Source of the DNA: Gordonia lacunae
Lineage (GTDB): Bacteria > Actinomycetota > Actinomycetes > Mycobacteriales > Mycobacteriaceae
NCBI RefSeq assembly: GCF_002149015.1
Contig: NZ_NGFO01000004.1
Coordinates: forward strand, 186,001-250,000
Length of the DNA stretch: 64,000 nucleotides
Direction of reading: 5' to 3'
The notes under the pieces are model-generated. The model was not told the origin of the DNA. It saw only the letters and a list, made by a program, of their open reading frames with translations, and made no database searches. Within the stretch, counting starts at the first letter, position 1; every line of letters begins with the position of its first letter. Below, piece after piece: positions 34,274-43,048 of this stretch. A program made the translations under genes and the position numbers.

Positions 34274-35017
34274 ATGGTTTTCACCGTGTTCCGGAGTGAC
34301 GATCGTGCCGTCACCACCACCGACTGGCTGACCTCGCGGCACTCCTTCTCGTTCGGCGACAACTACGACCCGTCGAACACCCACTTCGGCGCATTGCTGG
34401 CGGTCAACGACGAGGTCGTCGCGCCGGGCGCGGGCTTCGACCTGCACAACCATCAGGAGAGTGAGATCGTGACGTGGGTGGTCTCGGGCACCCTGGTCCA
34501 CCGCGACTCGGCCGGGCACTCCGGCGTCCTGTACCCCGGCCTGGTCCAGCGGATGAGCGCGGGCACCGGCGTGGAGCACTCCGAACGCAACGACGCCTGG
34601 CCCGATCTCGCCGGCTCCGGAACCGAGCCCGTCCGGTACGTCCAGATGTGGCTGATGCCCGACCGGCACGGTCTCGCCCCCTCCTACGAGCAGGCCGATG
34701 TCCGCGAACGTCTGGCCGCCGGCGGCCTCGTGCCGATCGCGTCCGGCGACCCGGACCGCGACGCGGTGATCTCGGTCGCCAACTCGGGCGCCACCCTGTA
34801 CGCGGCACGACTCCGATCCGGTGAGACCGTCGAGGTGCCCGGTTCCCGGTTCACCCATCTGTTCGTCGTGGACGGACGGCTCGGCATCGACGGGATCGGC
34901 GCTCTCGGCCCGGGCGATGCCGTGCGGGGCGCTGACGCGGAGCCGTTCGCGATCCGTGCCGACGCCGACGCCGAGGTGCTGGTGTGGTCGATGGCGGCCG
35001 GGCTGGGTGGCCGCTAG
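34274..35017 (+). CDS. Pirin family bicupin protein
   Basis: 247 residues. The N-terminal cupin has LTSRHSFSFGDNYDPSNTHFGALLAVNDE and metal ligands in GFDLHNHQESEIVTWVVSG (His-x-His and Glu), plus MSAGTGVEHSERN with the last His. The C-terminal cupin is shorter and lacks a full ligand set. YhhW-like pirins bind Fe or Mn and some oxidise quercetin; the real substrate is rarely known. The start at 34274 is preferred over 34250; GACAAT ends 6 nt upstream and may be its -10. It is divergent from the PBP-like gene across ~203 bp with no other feature. Confidence 0.88.
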   Translation: MVFTVFRSDDRAVTTTDWLTSRHSFSFGDNYDPSNTHFGALLAVNDEVVAPGAGFDLHNHQESEIVTWVVSGTLVHRDSAGHSGVLYPGLVQRMSAGTGVEHSERNDAWPDLAGSGTEPVRYVQMWLMPDRHGLAPSYEQADVRERLAAGGLVPIASGDPDRDAVISVANSGATLYAARLRSGETVEVPGSRFTHLFVVDGRLGIDGIGALGPGDAVRGADAEPFAIRADADAEVLVWSMAAGLGGR

Positions 35018-35098
35018 CGCGAGGTGCATTGCGAAGCGAGCACTCATCCCACCCGACCGCACCACGTGCGCCGCCGGGTGAGTTCACGTGCCCGGACC

Positions 35099-35104
35099 TA
35101 TCCT
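35099..35104 (+). promoter_or_regulatory. -10 box (TATCCT) of the GntR regulator gene
   Basis: TATCCT ends 7 nt before the GTG at 35112, which fixes that codon as the start instead of the upstream GTG at 35088. Confidence 0.6.
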
Positions 35105-35111
35105 GGGTCGC

Positions 35112-35816
35112 GTGAGGCCCGAAGCAGACACGACCGACCCCACCCCCGTCCTGACGATCGACGGGTCGCCGACGGGCGAGGACGCGCAACGACCGACGAC
35201 CAGGGAGGCGATCGCCGCTGCCATCCGTGACGACGTGCTCGACGGCCGGCTCGCGCCGGGCGATCGTCTCCCCGAGCCGATGCTCGCCGAACGATTCGGG
35301 GTGTCACGGGTACCCGTGCGCGAAGCGTTGTCGCAGTTGCAGAGTGAGGGGTTCGTCCATCTGGAGCGGTACAAGGGGGCAACGGTCTCGGGGGCGTCTC
35401 GTACCGACGCGCTCGAGGTGATGCAGGTCCGTCGCGGCCTCGAGGTCTTCGGCGCCCGGCTCGCGGCCGAACGTCAGGGGGGCGCGTTCGCCGAGCAGCT
35501 ACGCATGGTGACCGAGTCGGGTACCGCCGCGGAACAGCGGCAGCAGCACGACGCGGTGCCGCCCCTGGTGATGCAGTTCCACGCCCTCGTCGCCGAGGCG
35601 TCGGGCAATCGGGAACTCGCCAGAACACTGGACCGCACCCTGCGCCGCATCGCGTGGGTCTTCGATCGCGAGGTCGCCACACGTGCCGACGGGTGCTGGC
35701 GGGACCACACCGCCATCGCCGGGGCCATTCTCGACGGTTCGCCGGTCCAGGCCGGTTATCTGATGGACGAGCACGTCCGTAAGGACGAGGATCTGGTCCG
35801 GTCACTGCTCCACTGA
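35112..35816 (+). CDS. GntR/FCD-family transcriptional regulator, likely controls the cyanuric acid operon
   Basis: 234 residues from GTG. A leader of ~30 residues is followed by the wHTH (~32-95) with TREAIAAAIRDDVLDGRLAPGDRLPEPMLAERFGVSRVPVREAL, a typical GntR domain. The C-terminal FCD helical domain (~105-230) has VMQFHALVAEASGNREL and DHTAIAGAILDG, the metal- or ligand-binding His/Asp pattern. It lies directly upstream of and in line with the permease gene; the 87 bp between contain two GTATAC-centred palindromes that are natural operators for it. The effector is probably a pathway intermediate such as cyanurate or biuret (inference). Confidence 0.85.
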   Translation: MRPEADTTDPTPVLTIDGSPTGEDAQRPTTREAIAAAIRDDVLDGRLAPGDRLPEPMLAERFGVSRVPVREALSQLQSEGFVHLERYKGATVSGASRTDALEVMQVRRGLEVFGARLAAERQGGAFAEQLRMVTESGTAAEQRQQHDAVPPLVMQFHALVAEASGNRELARTLDRTLRRIAWVFDREVATRADGCWRDHTAIAGAILDGSPVQAGYLMDEHVRKDEDLVRSLLH

Positions 35817-35821
35817 CGCAG

Positions 35822-35833
35822 TTCGTATACGAA
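35822..35833. promoter_or_regulatory. Operator candidate 1, palindrome TTCGTATACGAA
   Basis: A 12-bp perfect palindrome centred on GTATAC lies 33-44 bp upstream of the -10 candidate of the permease operon and just after the regulator's stop codon. A second related site lies downstream at 35890. Confidence 0.6.
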
Positions 35834-35865
35834 ACTACGCCAATTTACCGGTAGGTAACGCGGGC

Positions 35866-35871
35866 TAACGT
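35866..35871 (+). promoter_or_regulatory. -10 candidate (TAACGT) of the permease/cyanurate operon
   Basis: TAACGT fits TANNNT and lies between the two palindromes. A start near 35878 would place operator 2 in the initial transcribed region. Confidence 0.35.
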
Positions 35872-35889
35872 CGCAGACACGAAGAACGT

Positions 35890-35905
35890 ATACGAATCTT
35901 CGTAT
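35890..35905. promoter_or_regulatory. Operator candidate 2, ATACGAA-TC-TTCGTAT
   Basis: 7-bp perfect arms with a 2-bp spacer, overlapping the ATG of the permease gene. Together with the preceding AACGT it also contains a 10-of-12 match to operator 1, sharing the core GTATACGAA. The pair flanks the promoter, as expected for repression by a GntR dimer. Confidence 0.55.
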
Positions 35906-37256
35906 GCACAAACTCCTCAGAACACCGGCCGGCTCGACCGGTCGCACCGGATGGTGGCGGACGGGCGTGTTCGGCGCCCAACACGTCATCGTCATGTACA
36001 CCGGCTGCGTCACCGTCCCACTGGTCTTCGGTGCCGCCCTCGGCCTCGACAAACAGACCGTCGGGCTCCTCGTCAACGCCGACCTGCTGATCGCCGGCAT
36101 CGTCACCATCATCCAGGCAGCGGGCGTCGGCAGATTCCTCGGCGCACGCATGCCGGTGGTCGCCGGCGCCTCGTTCACCGCGGTCACACCGATGATCCTC
36201 ATCGGTCAGGAATACGGGCTCAACGCCGTCTACGGTTCGATGATCGGCGCGGGCATCTTCGCCATCCTGATGGCGGTGCCGTTCTCGAAGCTGTTGCGCT
36301 TCTTCCCACCTGCCGTGCGGGGCGCCGCGGTCACGATGATCGGGCTCTCGCTCATCGGCAAGGCCGTGTCCATGATCTTCGACGACGAGCCCGCCGACGG
36401 AGCCCGCCTCTCGCTCGCCCTCGGCATCGTCATCGTGGTGGTGGCGCTGATGCGTTACGGCACAGGTTTTCTGCGCCAGGCCGCCGTGCTCATCGCGCTC
36501 GTCCTGGGTACCGTCGCGGCCGCGCTCATGTCGCTCACCGACTTCACCGGCGTGGGCGACGCCGCCTGGTTCGGTGTCCCCGAGCCGTTCTTCTTCGGCG
36601 CTCCCACGTTCCCCCTCGCCGGCATCATCTCGATGAGCATCGTGATGATCGTGATCTTCATCGAATCGACCGCGTACATGATGGCGATCTCGGAGACCAC
36701 CGGCATCGACGCCGACCCACCCCGCATCGCCCGCGGCCTCGCCGCGGACGGCGTCTCGGCGGTCCTGGCCGGTGCGTGGACGTCGTTCCCCGACACCATC
36801 TTCGCGCAGAATGTCAGCCTCGTGCGGATCACCCGGGTGACCAGCCGGACGGTGGTGGTCGTCGCCGGCGCCATCCTCATCGTGCTCGCCGTGATCCCGA
36901 AGCTCGGCGAGACCATCGCCAGCCTTCCCGGCGCGGTGATCGGCTCGGTCAGTCTCGTGATGTTCGCGACCGTCGCCGGAACCGGGATCAGCACGCTGGC
37001 CAAGGTCGACTGCCGCGACAACGACAACCTCTTGATCGTGTCCCTGGCGTTGGGCGCCGGAATGATCCCGATCGTGTCGAAGGACGTGTACAGCAACTTC
37101 CCGGCCGAGGTGCAGATCATCTTCGGCAACGCGATCAGCAGTGCCGTCATCACCGCCTTCGTCCTCAACCTGTTCTTCCATCACCTCCCCCGGCGCGGCG
37201 GACGCACGAACCCGCCGGCCGCGGACCCCATCGCAGACAAGGAGACAGTGGCGTGA
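35904..37256 (+). CDS. NCS2 (xanthine/uracil-type) nucleobase permease
   Basis: 450 residues, 14-helix NCS2 fold: FGAQHVIVMYTGCVTVPLVFG at the N-terminus (the conserved QH), PVVAGASFTAVTPM in TM3, FIESTAYMMAISETTG carrying the TM8 Glu, and GAWTSFPDTIFAQNVSLVRITRVTSR carrying the TM10 region. NCS2 proteins import purines and pyrimidines with H+ or Na+. As first gene of an operon with a ring-opening amidohydrolase, it probably imports cyanuric acid or a related s-triazine/pyrimidine (inference). It overlaps the next gene by 4 bp (GTGA). The start codon is inside operator candidate 2. Confidence 0.88.
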   Translation: MHKLLRTPAGSTGRTGWWRTGVFGAQHVIVMYTGCVTVPLVFGAALGLDKQTVGLLVNADLLIAGIVTIIQAAGVGRFLGARMPVVAGASFTAVTPMILIGQEYGLNAVYGSMIGAGIFAILMAVPFSKLLRFFPPAVRGAAVTMIGLSLIGKAVSMIFDDEPADGARLSLALGIVIVVVALMRYGTGFLRQAAVLIALVLGTVAAALMSLTDFTGVGDAAWFGVPEPFFFGAPTFPLAGIISMSIVMIVIFIESTAYMMAISETTGIDADPPRIARGLAADGVSAVLAGAWTSFPDTIFAQNVSLVRITRVTSRTVVVVAGAILIVLAVIPKLGETIASLPGAVIGSVSLVMFATVAGTGISTLAKVDCRDNDNLLIVSLALGAGMIPIVSKDVYSNFPAEVQIIFGNAISSAVITAFVLNLFFHHLPRRGGRTNPPAADPIADKETVA

Positions 37257-38326
37257 CCGGTGTCCGACTACTGACCGTCCCCACCGCGGGGCCGGATGAC
37301 ACAACGGCATTGAAGGCGTTGTCCGACAGCGGAGCCTCACCCGACGACGTCCTGGCCGTGATCGGCAAGACCGAGGGCAACGGGTGCGTCAACGACTTCA
37401 GCCGGACGCTGGCGGCCGCGACGTGGGATCCCCGTCTCGGCGCCGAGGCGATCACCGTCTTCTCCGGAGGCACCGAAGGCGTGCTGGCGCCGCACGTCAA
37501 CCTCCTGGTGGCGGACGATTCGCACGATCCGCGCCACGACCGCGGGCTGGTGGCGGCCGTCGGCTCGACCCCGGTCATCCCGCCGGACGAACTGGGGCGC
37601 GCCGGTCAGATGGAAGCGGTACGCGACACCGTCGCGAAGCTGCTCGTCGATCTCGACGTCGCGGTGGACGATGTGCACCTGGTGCTGGTGAAGTGCCCGC
37701 TCCTCACCTCGACCGACATCGCCGAGATGCACGGTCGCGGTGTCGAACCCGTCAGCGAGGACACCTACGAGTCGATGGCCCGCTCACGAGCGGCCAGTTC
37801 CCTCGGCATCGCGTTGTCACTCGGCGAGATCGACGACGACACGGCGCGGGCCGCGCTCGCCGGTCGTCGAACCGCCTGGTCGAACCGGGCGTCGGCGAGC
37901 GCGGGCGCCGAACTCGACACCTGCCACATCCTGGTGCTCGCCGAGAGCCCGGCGGTGTCGAACCCGTTGCGGGCGTTGCACACCGAGATGACCGACGCCT
38001 ACGACCTCGCTGCGCTGCAGGACGCCGCCGCGGTGGTCGCCGGGCGCGGCGGACGAATCCGCCAGCTGTTCGTCAAGGCCGAATCGGCTCCCTCCGGGAC
38101 CATCCGGGGTCTCCGGCACACGATGCTGACCGACTCCGACATCAACGCCACCCGCCACGCGCGCGCCGCCGTCGGGGCGCTCGCCGCCGCGGTCAAGGGC
38201 GACGCGGCTGTCTACGTGTCCGGCGGCGCCGAACACCAGGGCCGGCCCGGCGGTGGCAGCGTCACCGTCGTGTACGAGGTCGATCCCGCGCACACCGCCA
38301 CGTCGAACCGAGGAGCGGAACGATGA
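37253..38326 (+). CDS. Ring-opening amidohydrolase (cyanuric acid amidohydrolase / barbiturase family)
   Basis: 357 residues, GTG start, with AAGGAG about 5 nt upstream. The family opens the ring of cyanuric acid (to carboxybiuret) or barbiturate (to ureidomalonate) with Ser-Lys pairs repeated in three structural repeats. Visible candidates are K39 (VIGKTEGNG) with S71 (FSGGTEG), K147 (VLVKCPLLT) with Ser in [14 protein letters not shown] (~183), and K275 (LFVKAES) with S323 ([15 protein letters not shown]). Cyanuric acid is favoured because biuret- and allophanate-hydrolase genes follow in the same operon. The pathway then needs the first product to lose CO2 to form biuret. It overlaps both neighbours by 4 bp. 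Confidence 0.87.
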   Translation: MTGVRLLTVPTAGPDDTTALKALSDSGASPDDVLAVIGKTEGNGCVNDFSRTLAAATWDPRLGAEAITVFSGGTEGVLAPHVNLLVADDSHDPRHDRGLVAAVGSTPVIPPDELGRAGQMEAVRDTVAKLLVDLDVAVDDVHLVLVKCPLLTSTDIAEMHGRGVEPVSEDTYESMARSRAASSLGIALSLGEIDDDTARAALAGRRTAWSNRASASAGAELDTCHILVLAESPAVSNPLRALHTEMTDAYDLAALQDAAAVVAGRGGRIRQLFVKAESAPSGTIRGLRHTMLTDSDINATRHARAAVGALAAAVKGDAAVYVSGGAEHQGRPGGGSVTVVYEVDPAHTATSNRGAER

Positions 38327-39027
38327 CGTCCATCGTCGATGCACATCCCTACGCGTGGCCGTACGACGGCACGCTCGACGTCACGCGGACGGCCCTGCTG
38401 CTCATCGACTGGCAGGTGGATTTCTGCGGCCCCGGCGGTTACGTCGACTCGATGGGTTACGACCTCTCCCTCACCCGCGCCGGACTGGGACCGACCGCCA
38501 CCGTCCTCGACTCCTGCCGCGCGGCAGGAATGCTGGTCGTCCACACCCGGGAGGGGCACCGCCCCGATCTCAGCGATCTCCCGCCGAACAAGCGATGGCG
38601 GTCGGCCCGCGCCGGGGCCGAGATCGGCTCGACCGGCCCATGCGGCCGGATTCTGGTCCGCGGCGAACCCGGGTGGGAGATCGTGCCCGAGGTGGCGCCC
38701 GTTCCCGGCGAGCCGATCATCGACAAACCCGGCAAGGGGGCGTTCTACGCGACCGATCTCGACCTGATCCTGCGGGCTGCCGGGATCACACACCTCATCC
38801 TCACCGGGATCACCACCGACGTCTGCGTGCACACCACGATGCGGGAGGCCAACGACCGCGGGTTCGAATGTCTCGTGCTGTCGGACTGCACGGGCGCGAC
38901 CGATCACGGCCATCACCTCGCCGCGCTGAGCATGATCGCCATGCAGGGAGGTGTGTTCGGGGCGACGGCGACGTCGGGACAGCTACTGGAGGCCCTCGGC
39001 TCGGCGCCGGCCGGCACCCGGTCATGA
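38323..39027 (+). CDS. biuH: Isochorismatase-fold cysteine hydrolase, probable biuret amidohydrolase
   Basis: 234 residues. Triad of the cysteine hydrolase family: D29 in [10 protein letters not shown]135 in [10 protein letters not shown]168 in [12 protein letters not shown]. Spacing between these residues equals that recalled for Rhizobium BiuH (D36, K142, C175), and Q208 matches its substrate-binding Gln215. The segment [17 protein letters not shown] is characteristic of this subgroup. It hydrolyses biuret to allophanate and ammonia, linking the ring-opening enzyme to allophanate hydrolase. Triuret hydrolase (TrtA) is a close relative and the alternative. It overlaps both neighbours by ATGA. 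Confidence 0.82.
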   Translation: MTSIVDAHPYAWPYDGTLDVTRTALLLIDWQVDFCGPGGYVDSMGYDLSLTRAGLGPTATVLDSCRAAGMLVVHTREGHRPDLSDLPPNKRWRSARAGAEIGSTGPCGRILVRGEPGWEIVPEVAPVPGEPIIDKPGKGAFYATDLDLILRAAGITHLILTGITTDVCVHTTMREANDRGFECLVLSDCTGATDHGHHLAALSMIAMQGGVFGATATSGQLLEALGSAPAGTRS

Positions 39028-39695
39028 CGATGCCGCGCCGCGCGGTCCTGGTCTGTGGGGTCGCCACCGACCCGCCGGTGTGGGCGCCGACCGCCGGCGC
39101 GCTCGCCGCTCTCGGATTCGACGTCGACGTCCCGGTCCGCCCCCGGTCCGGTTGCCTCGACACCGAAGTCGACTTCCTCGCACCACGGTGCGAAGGTGCT
39201 GTCGTCTTCGGAGTGAGCGGGGGCGCCACTCTCGGCGTCGAACTCGCCGTCCGTGGCGTCGAGATGGCGGCGGGGTTCTTCCACGAACCGGCCGCCGGAT
39301 CGCTGGCCCCGGGCCTGCTCGATCACGTCGTCGAGGCCTTCCGGCTCGACGGGGTACCGGGTTTCGGGCGGGCACTGTACGGGCCGCACTGGACGATCGC
39401 CATGACCTCGGCCGACGAGTCCGTCGTCGCACGGGAGCTGGCCATGTTCCGCGCGTTCGAACCGCGGGAGCCGGTCGTCCACGCGGCTCCGGTGACCCTC
39501 ACGGTCGGTCAGGAGTCGCCGGCCGCTCGACACGCCGCGGTGGAGGCCGTCGCCGGCCGGTGCGGCTTCGACCGGCGCGTCCTCGCCGGTACCTCGCACG
39601 CGGCGCACCTGGACAACGCTTTTGCGCCGGTGATCGACGATCTCGCTCGTGTTCACCTCTCCCCCGACGCTTCCACAGACAGGGAACGACCATGA
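39024..39695 (+). CDS. Alpha/beta-hydrolase-like protein of the cyanurate operon, role unassigned
   Basis: 223 residues. [16 protein letters not shown] gives the first strand and oxyanion loop, [17 protein letters not shown] the nucleophile elbow (G-x-S-x-G, Ser near residue 69), and [14 protein letters not shown] a C-terminal His. The lid is short. None of the known cyanurate-pathway steps has been given to such a protein. Options are a carboxybiuret or dicarboxyurea hydrolase, or an esterase releasing the substrate from a prodrug-like triazine. It is embedded with 4-bp overlaps on both sides, so it is made together with the pathway enzymes. The alternative start at 39030 would lose the overlap. 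Confidence 0.75.
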   Translation: MTMPRRAVLVCGVATDPPVWAPTAGALAALGFDVDVPVRPRSGCLDTEVDFLAPRCEGAVVFGVSGGATLGVELAVRGVEMAAGFFHEPAAGSLAPGLLDHVVEAFRLDGVPGFGRALYGPHWTIAMTSADESVVARELAMFRAFEPREPVVHAAPVTLTVGQESPAARHAAVEAVAGRCGFDRRVLAGTSHAAHLDNAFAPVIDDLARVHLSPDASTDRERP

Positions 39696-41473
39696 CATCA
39701 CGGGTCACCGCATTCTTCGACGCACTGGACAGGGTCCGCCGCCCCGAGGTGTGGATCGACATCCGCGACCGGCTGGGCGTGACTCGCGAGACGTCTGCCG
39801 CGGCGGGTCCGTTGGCCGGGTTGCTGCTGGCGGTCAAGAACAACGTCGACGTGGCCGGCCTCCCGACGACCGCCGGGTGCCCGGGTTTCGCCGACGGTCC
39901 GGCGGTCGCCGATGCCGAGGCGGTCGCCCGCCTGCGTGCCGCCGGGGCCACGGTCGTCGGGTCGACCAACCTGGATCAGTTCGCGACCGGACTGGTCGGG
40001 CAGCGCAGTCCGTTCGGCGGTGTCCGCGATGCCCGACGACCGGATTACATCTCGGGCGGATCGAGTTCCGGCTCCGCGGTCGCCGTGGCCCTGGGTCTCG
40101 CGGACATCGCCATCGGCACGGACACCGCCGGGTCGGGGCGAGTCCCCGCCGCGCTGCAGGGCATCGTCGGGATCAAACCCACCCTCGGAATGGTGTCCAC
40201 CAGGGGGTTGGTGCCCGCCTGCCGGTCCTGGGATGCGGTGACCATCATGGCCCGCGACCTCGACACCGCGAACACCGCGATGGCCCACATGGCCGGCGGT
40301 CCTGATGCCCGACCGATCCCGGCCGACGCACCGCTCGCCGCACCGCCGCGAGCGCGGGTCGCGATACCGGCCGAGTTGCCGGGGATGGCACCGGCCTGGG
40401 TCGAGGCCTTCTCCGCCACCGTGACCCGGCTCCGCGCCGATGGTGTCGTGGTGGAACCGATCCCGTTCACCGCATTCGCCGAGGCCGCGCGGTTGCTGTA
40501 CGACGGCGGCCTCGTTGCCGAACGACACGCCGCGGTCGGCCGCTTCGTCGACGACAACCACGTCGAGGGCGACCACGTGGAGGGCGACGCGGCAGGCATC
40601 GACCCGACCGTCGGGGGCATCATCTCCGCGGCCGGCCGAATCCCCGCCTCCCGGATGGTCCGCGATCTCGCTCGACTCGAACAGCTTCGGCGACGCGCCA
40701 TGGACGCACTCGACGGCTTCGATGCGCTCATGGTGCCGACGGTTCCCGACCATCCCTCGATCGCGGATGTCCGGGCCGACCCGGTCGGCGTCAACTCGCG
40801 GCTCGGCATCTACACCAACTTCGCCAACCTCTTCGACATGTGCGGTGTCGCGACACCCGCGGGGACGGCCGGCGGCGCCCAGTTCGGGGTCACCGTGCTG
40901 GGCCGCGCCTTCGGCGACGCGGTGGCACTCGACCTCGCCCGGCGCGTGTTCGTCGAACCCGAAACCGTTGCCGCACCCGGTGCGACGGCACCTCTCGGTC
41001 CGACCGGCCCCTGGATCGAATCCGCCGGCGCCCCGTTCGTGGATCTCTTCGTCGTCGGCGCCCATCTCCCCGGTCAGCCGCTCGAGCACGAGCTCACCGG
41101 GCGGGGTGCACGCTATGTGGGCACCGCCGCCACTTCCCCGGCCTACCGGCTGTATGCCCTCGACACCCGCCCGCCGAAACCCGGCCTCGTGCACACGAAC
41201 GGCGGGGGCGCCGAGATCGCCGGCGGCGTGTGGCGGGTCCCGTCCGCAGGATTCGCATCGTTCGTTCGCGCGTTGCCCTCGCCGATGTCGGTGGGACCGG
41301 TGGAGCTGTCCGACGGACGGATGATCACCGGGTTCGGTTGCGCCACCTCGGCTCTCGATTCCGCGGTCGACATCACCGCGCACGGGGGCTGGTTGCGCTA
41401 CCTCGATCGGGAGGTCTCGGTCCGCGCCGATGTCGACGGACCCAGCCGACTCGTGGCCGGGATCACCGGCTGA
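39692..41473 (+). CDS. atzF: Allophanate hydrolase (AtzF type)
   Basis: 593 residues. It converts allophanate to 2 CO2 and 2 NH3. The N-terminal amidase-signature domain (~1-430) has catalytic K49 (LLLAVKNNVDVAG), the cis-Ser in SGGSSSGSAVAVA (~124-126) and nucleophile S148 in IGTDTAGSGRVPAA. The C-terminal domain (~440-593, VDLFVVGAHLPGQPLEHELTGRGARYVGTAATSPAYRLYAL) is the small allophanate hydrolase domain that acts after deamination. No biotin-dependent urea carboxylase is adjacent, so the enzyme serves the cyanurate/biuret route, not urea amidolyase. It is the last gene of the operon; 75 bp to the convergent next gene. Confidence 0.92.
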   Translation: MTSRVTAFFDALDRVRRPEVWIDIRDRLGVTRETSAAAGPLAGLLLAVKNNVDVAGLPTTAGCPGFADGPAVADAEAVARLRAAGATVVGSTNLDQFATGLVGQRSPFGGVRDARRPDYISGGSSSGSAVAVALGLADIAIGTDTAGSGRVPAALQGIVGIKPTLGMVSTRGLVPACRSWDAVTIMARDLDTANTAMAHMAGGPDARPIPADAPLAAPPRARVAIPAELPGMAPAWVEAFSATVTRLRADGVVVEPIPFTAFAEAARLLYDGGLVAERHAAVGRFVDDNHVEGDHVEGDAAGIDPTVGGIISAAGRIPASRMVRDLARLEQLRRRAMDALDGFDALMVPTVPDHPSIADVRADPVGVNSRLGIYTNFANLFDMCGVATPAGTAGGAQFGVTVLGRAFGDAVALDLARRVFVEPETVAAPGATAPLGPTGPWIESAGAPFVDLFVVGAHLPGQPLEHELTGRGARYVGTAATSPAYRLYALDTRPPKPGLVHTNGGGAEIAGGVWRVPSAGFASFVRALPSPMSVGPVELSDGRMITGFGCATSALDSAVDITAHGGWLRYLDREVSVRADVDGPSRLVAGITG

Positions 41474-41548
41474 CCAGCCGGGGCCGGTCACGAGTACCCG
41501 CATGCGTCGAGAGTGTCCCGGATCAGGTTGCGTCATGGAGTACTCCGG

Positions 41549-42268
41549 TCAGTCCCCCGACTGCGTCAGCGCGTGTAGATCCTTTGCGGTGGGCGACTTC
41601 TCGACCGTCTCGGCGTCGGGATAGGTGCGCAGCAGCCTGTCTGCGGTGCCGGCCGTCGTGACCGTGAACCAATAGTGCTCGTTGCGGTAGTGGTGAAAGC
41701 GGTGGTTGCGCCACAGCCGGCGATAGTAGGCGTGGCGCGGCCGGTAGTCGGAGTGGATCAGATAATGCGTCCACTCGTAGACCAGTCCGATCGCCGCGAG
41801 GGTCACCATGAACGTGAGACCTCGTTCGGCACTCGCGAATACGACGAGACCGACCGCAACAGCCGCGAGGACGACCGCGACGAGTACCTGCCACGGAATG
41901 AACACCAGCGGAATGTTCCGGGGGTCCGCGTGGTGTTCCCGATGCTTTCGCGCCACCAGTGGATCGATGGTGAGCGGACCCCACCGCTTCGGCCGCCAGT
42001 GCAGCACGAAGACGTGGATCAGCCACTCCGCCAGCGGGAAGCTCGCGATCATCACGACCGGAACCAGCAGGTCGGCGACACCCCAGCCGCCCAACCACAT
42101 CCGCGCAGCGAGCGAGATCACGAGGAATGTGGCGATCATCCAGGGCGACGGGTGTCGCAGGAACTCGGCGAGAGCGGCACGCAGGGTCGTCGACCTGCGT
42201 GACCGCATGCGCCGTTCTTCGGCCGCCACCTGTCTACGGGCCGTCGCGTCGATGTGGTCGGCAGACAT
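41549..42268 (-). CDS. Sterol desaturase / fatty acid hydroxylase family membrane protein
   Basis: 239 residues with four helices and the His clusters of the di-iron hydroxylase family: EWLIHVFVLH, KHREHHADPRN, EWTHYLIHSDYRPRHAYY and LWRNHRFHHYRNEHYWF. These enzymes hydroxylate or desaturate sterols, fatty acids or carotenoids in the membrane using O2. The substrate is unknown. It is translationally coupled to the FadR-type regulator by a TGATG junction (1-bp overlap), so expression follows that regulator. The end converges on the allophanate hydrolase gene. Confidence 0.87.
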   Translation of the reverse strand: MSADHIDATARRQVAAEERRMRSRRSTTLRAALAEFLRHPSPWMIATFLVISLAARMWLGGWGVADLLVPVVMIASFPLAEWLIHVFVLHWRPKRWGPLTIDPLVARKHREHHADPRNIPLVFIPWQVLVAVVLAAVAVGLVVFASAERGLTFMVTLAAIGLVYEWTHYLIHSDYRPRHAYYRRLWRNHRFHHYRNEHYWFTVTTAGTADRLLRTYPDAETVEKSPTAKDLHALTQSGD

Positions 42269-43011
42269 CAGCCCTCCTGTCCGGGAACGGATTCGGCGTC
42301 TTCGAGTGCGCGACAGAGGTCGAGCAGGGACGCGGTCGCGGGCGCGAGCAGTTTCCGAGCCGCGGTCTCCGCGCGTTCGGCATCGTGGGTGCCGATCGCA
42401 TCGACGACCGCGCGATAACCGTCGATGTTGCCCACCTCCGGCTCCAGCATCGACGCGAGCGCGGGGAGCGCAGGCTCGTACGCGGCGCGGAGCGAGTTGT
42501 ACATGAGGCGAAAGGCGATGGAGTCCGCGGCGTCGACGACCGTGCTCCAGAATTCGAGTGCAACGACCTGCTGTGCGACCGGGTCCGGCTCGACGGCGAG
42601 GTCGGCGAGCACCGACGTCAACCGCGCGATGTGATCGCTCGTCGCCCGCTTCGCGGCGAGACCCGCGACATCCGGCCCGACCGCCGCGCGGGCCTCGACG
42701 ATCGACCGCGCGACACTCGGCACGAGTGCACCTCCTCGGATCAGCAGCCGCGGCAACAGATCGAGACCGCCTGTGCGCGCGATGTCCTGGACCCGGGCGC
42801 CGTCGCCCTGGCGGATGGCGACCAGGCCTGCGGCAGCCACCCGCTTCAGCGCTTCCCGCACGGTGGGCCGCGAGACACCGAGGATGCGCGCCAGTTCGCG
42901 TTCGCTGGGCAGCGGCTCTCCCGCCGGCAGATCTCCGGACAGCACGCCTTCGACGATCTGGTCGAACACGATCTCGGGGGCGCTCTGCTGGGAGACGGGC
43001 TCGAAGGGCAT
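42268..43011 (-). CDS. FadR-subfamily GntR transcriptional regulator
   Basis: 247 residues. wHTH at ~12-80: PEIVFDQIVEGVLSGDLPAGEPLPSERELARILGVSRPTVREALKRV. A helical FCD-like domain (~95-235) follows. The ATG at 43011 is supported by a TACGGT -10 box 6 nt upstream. A FadR-type operator, TGGTAAGACCA, lies 38-48 bp upstream in the divergent region and suggests autoregulation plus control of the PPOX gene. It heads a two-gene operon with the fatty-acid-hydroxylase-like gene. Confidence 0.88.
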   Translation of the reverse strand: MPFEPVSQQSAPEIVFDQIVEGVLSGDLPAGEPLPSERELARILGVSRPTVREALKRVAAAGLVAIRQGDGARVQDIARTGGLDLLPRLLIRGGALVPSVARSIVEARAAVGPDVAGLAAKRATSDHIARLTSVLADLAVEPDPVAQQVVALEFWSTVVDAADSIAFRLMYNSLRAAYEPALPALASMLEPEVGNIDGYRAVVDAIGTHDAERAETAARKLLAPATASLLDLCRALEDAESVPGQEG

Positions 43012-43017
43012 GCGCCG

Positions 43018-43023
43018 ACCGTA
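43018..43023 (-). promoter_or_regulatory. -10 box (TACGGT) of the FadR-type regulator gene
   Basis: On the minus strand it lies 6 nt before the ATG at 43011; leaderless start. It supports 43011 over the longer frame that would begin at 43197 inside the divergent gene. Confidence 0.55.
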
Positions 43024-43048
43024 GACCGATGCAGGACTGGTGGTCAAG

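Noticed and set aside
37253..38326. Barbiturase of oxidative pyrimidine catabolism
   Set aside because: Not excluded by sequence, but the downstream biuret and allophanate hydrolases make cyanuric acid the better substrate; no ureidomalonase or uracil oxidase is present.
38323..39027. True isochorismatase or nicotinamidase
   Set aside because: The [17 protein letters not shown] segment, triad spacing and operon context fit biuret hydrolase better; no siderophore or NAD genes are nearby.
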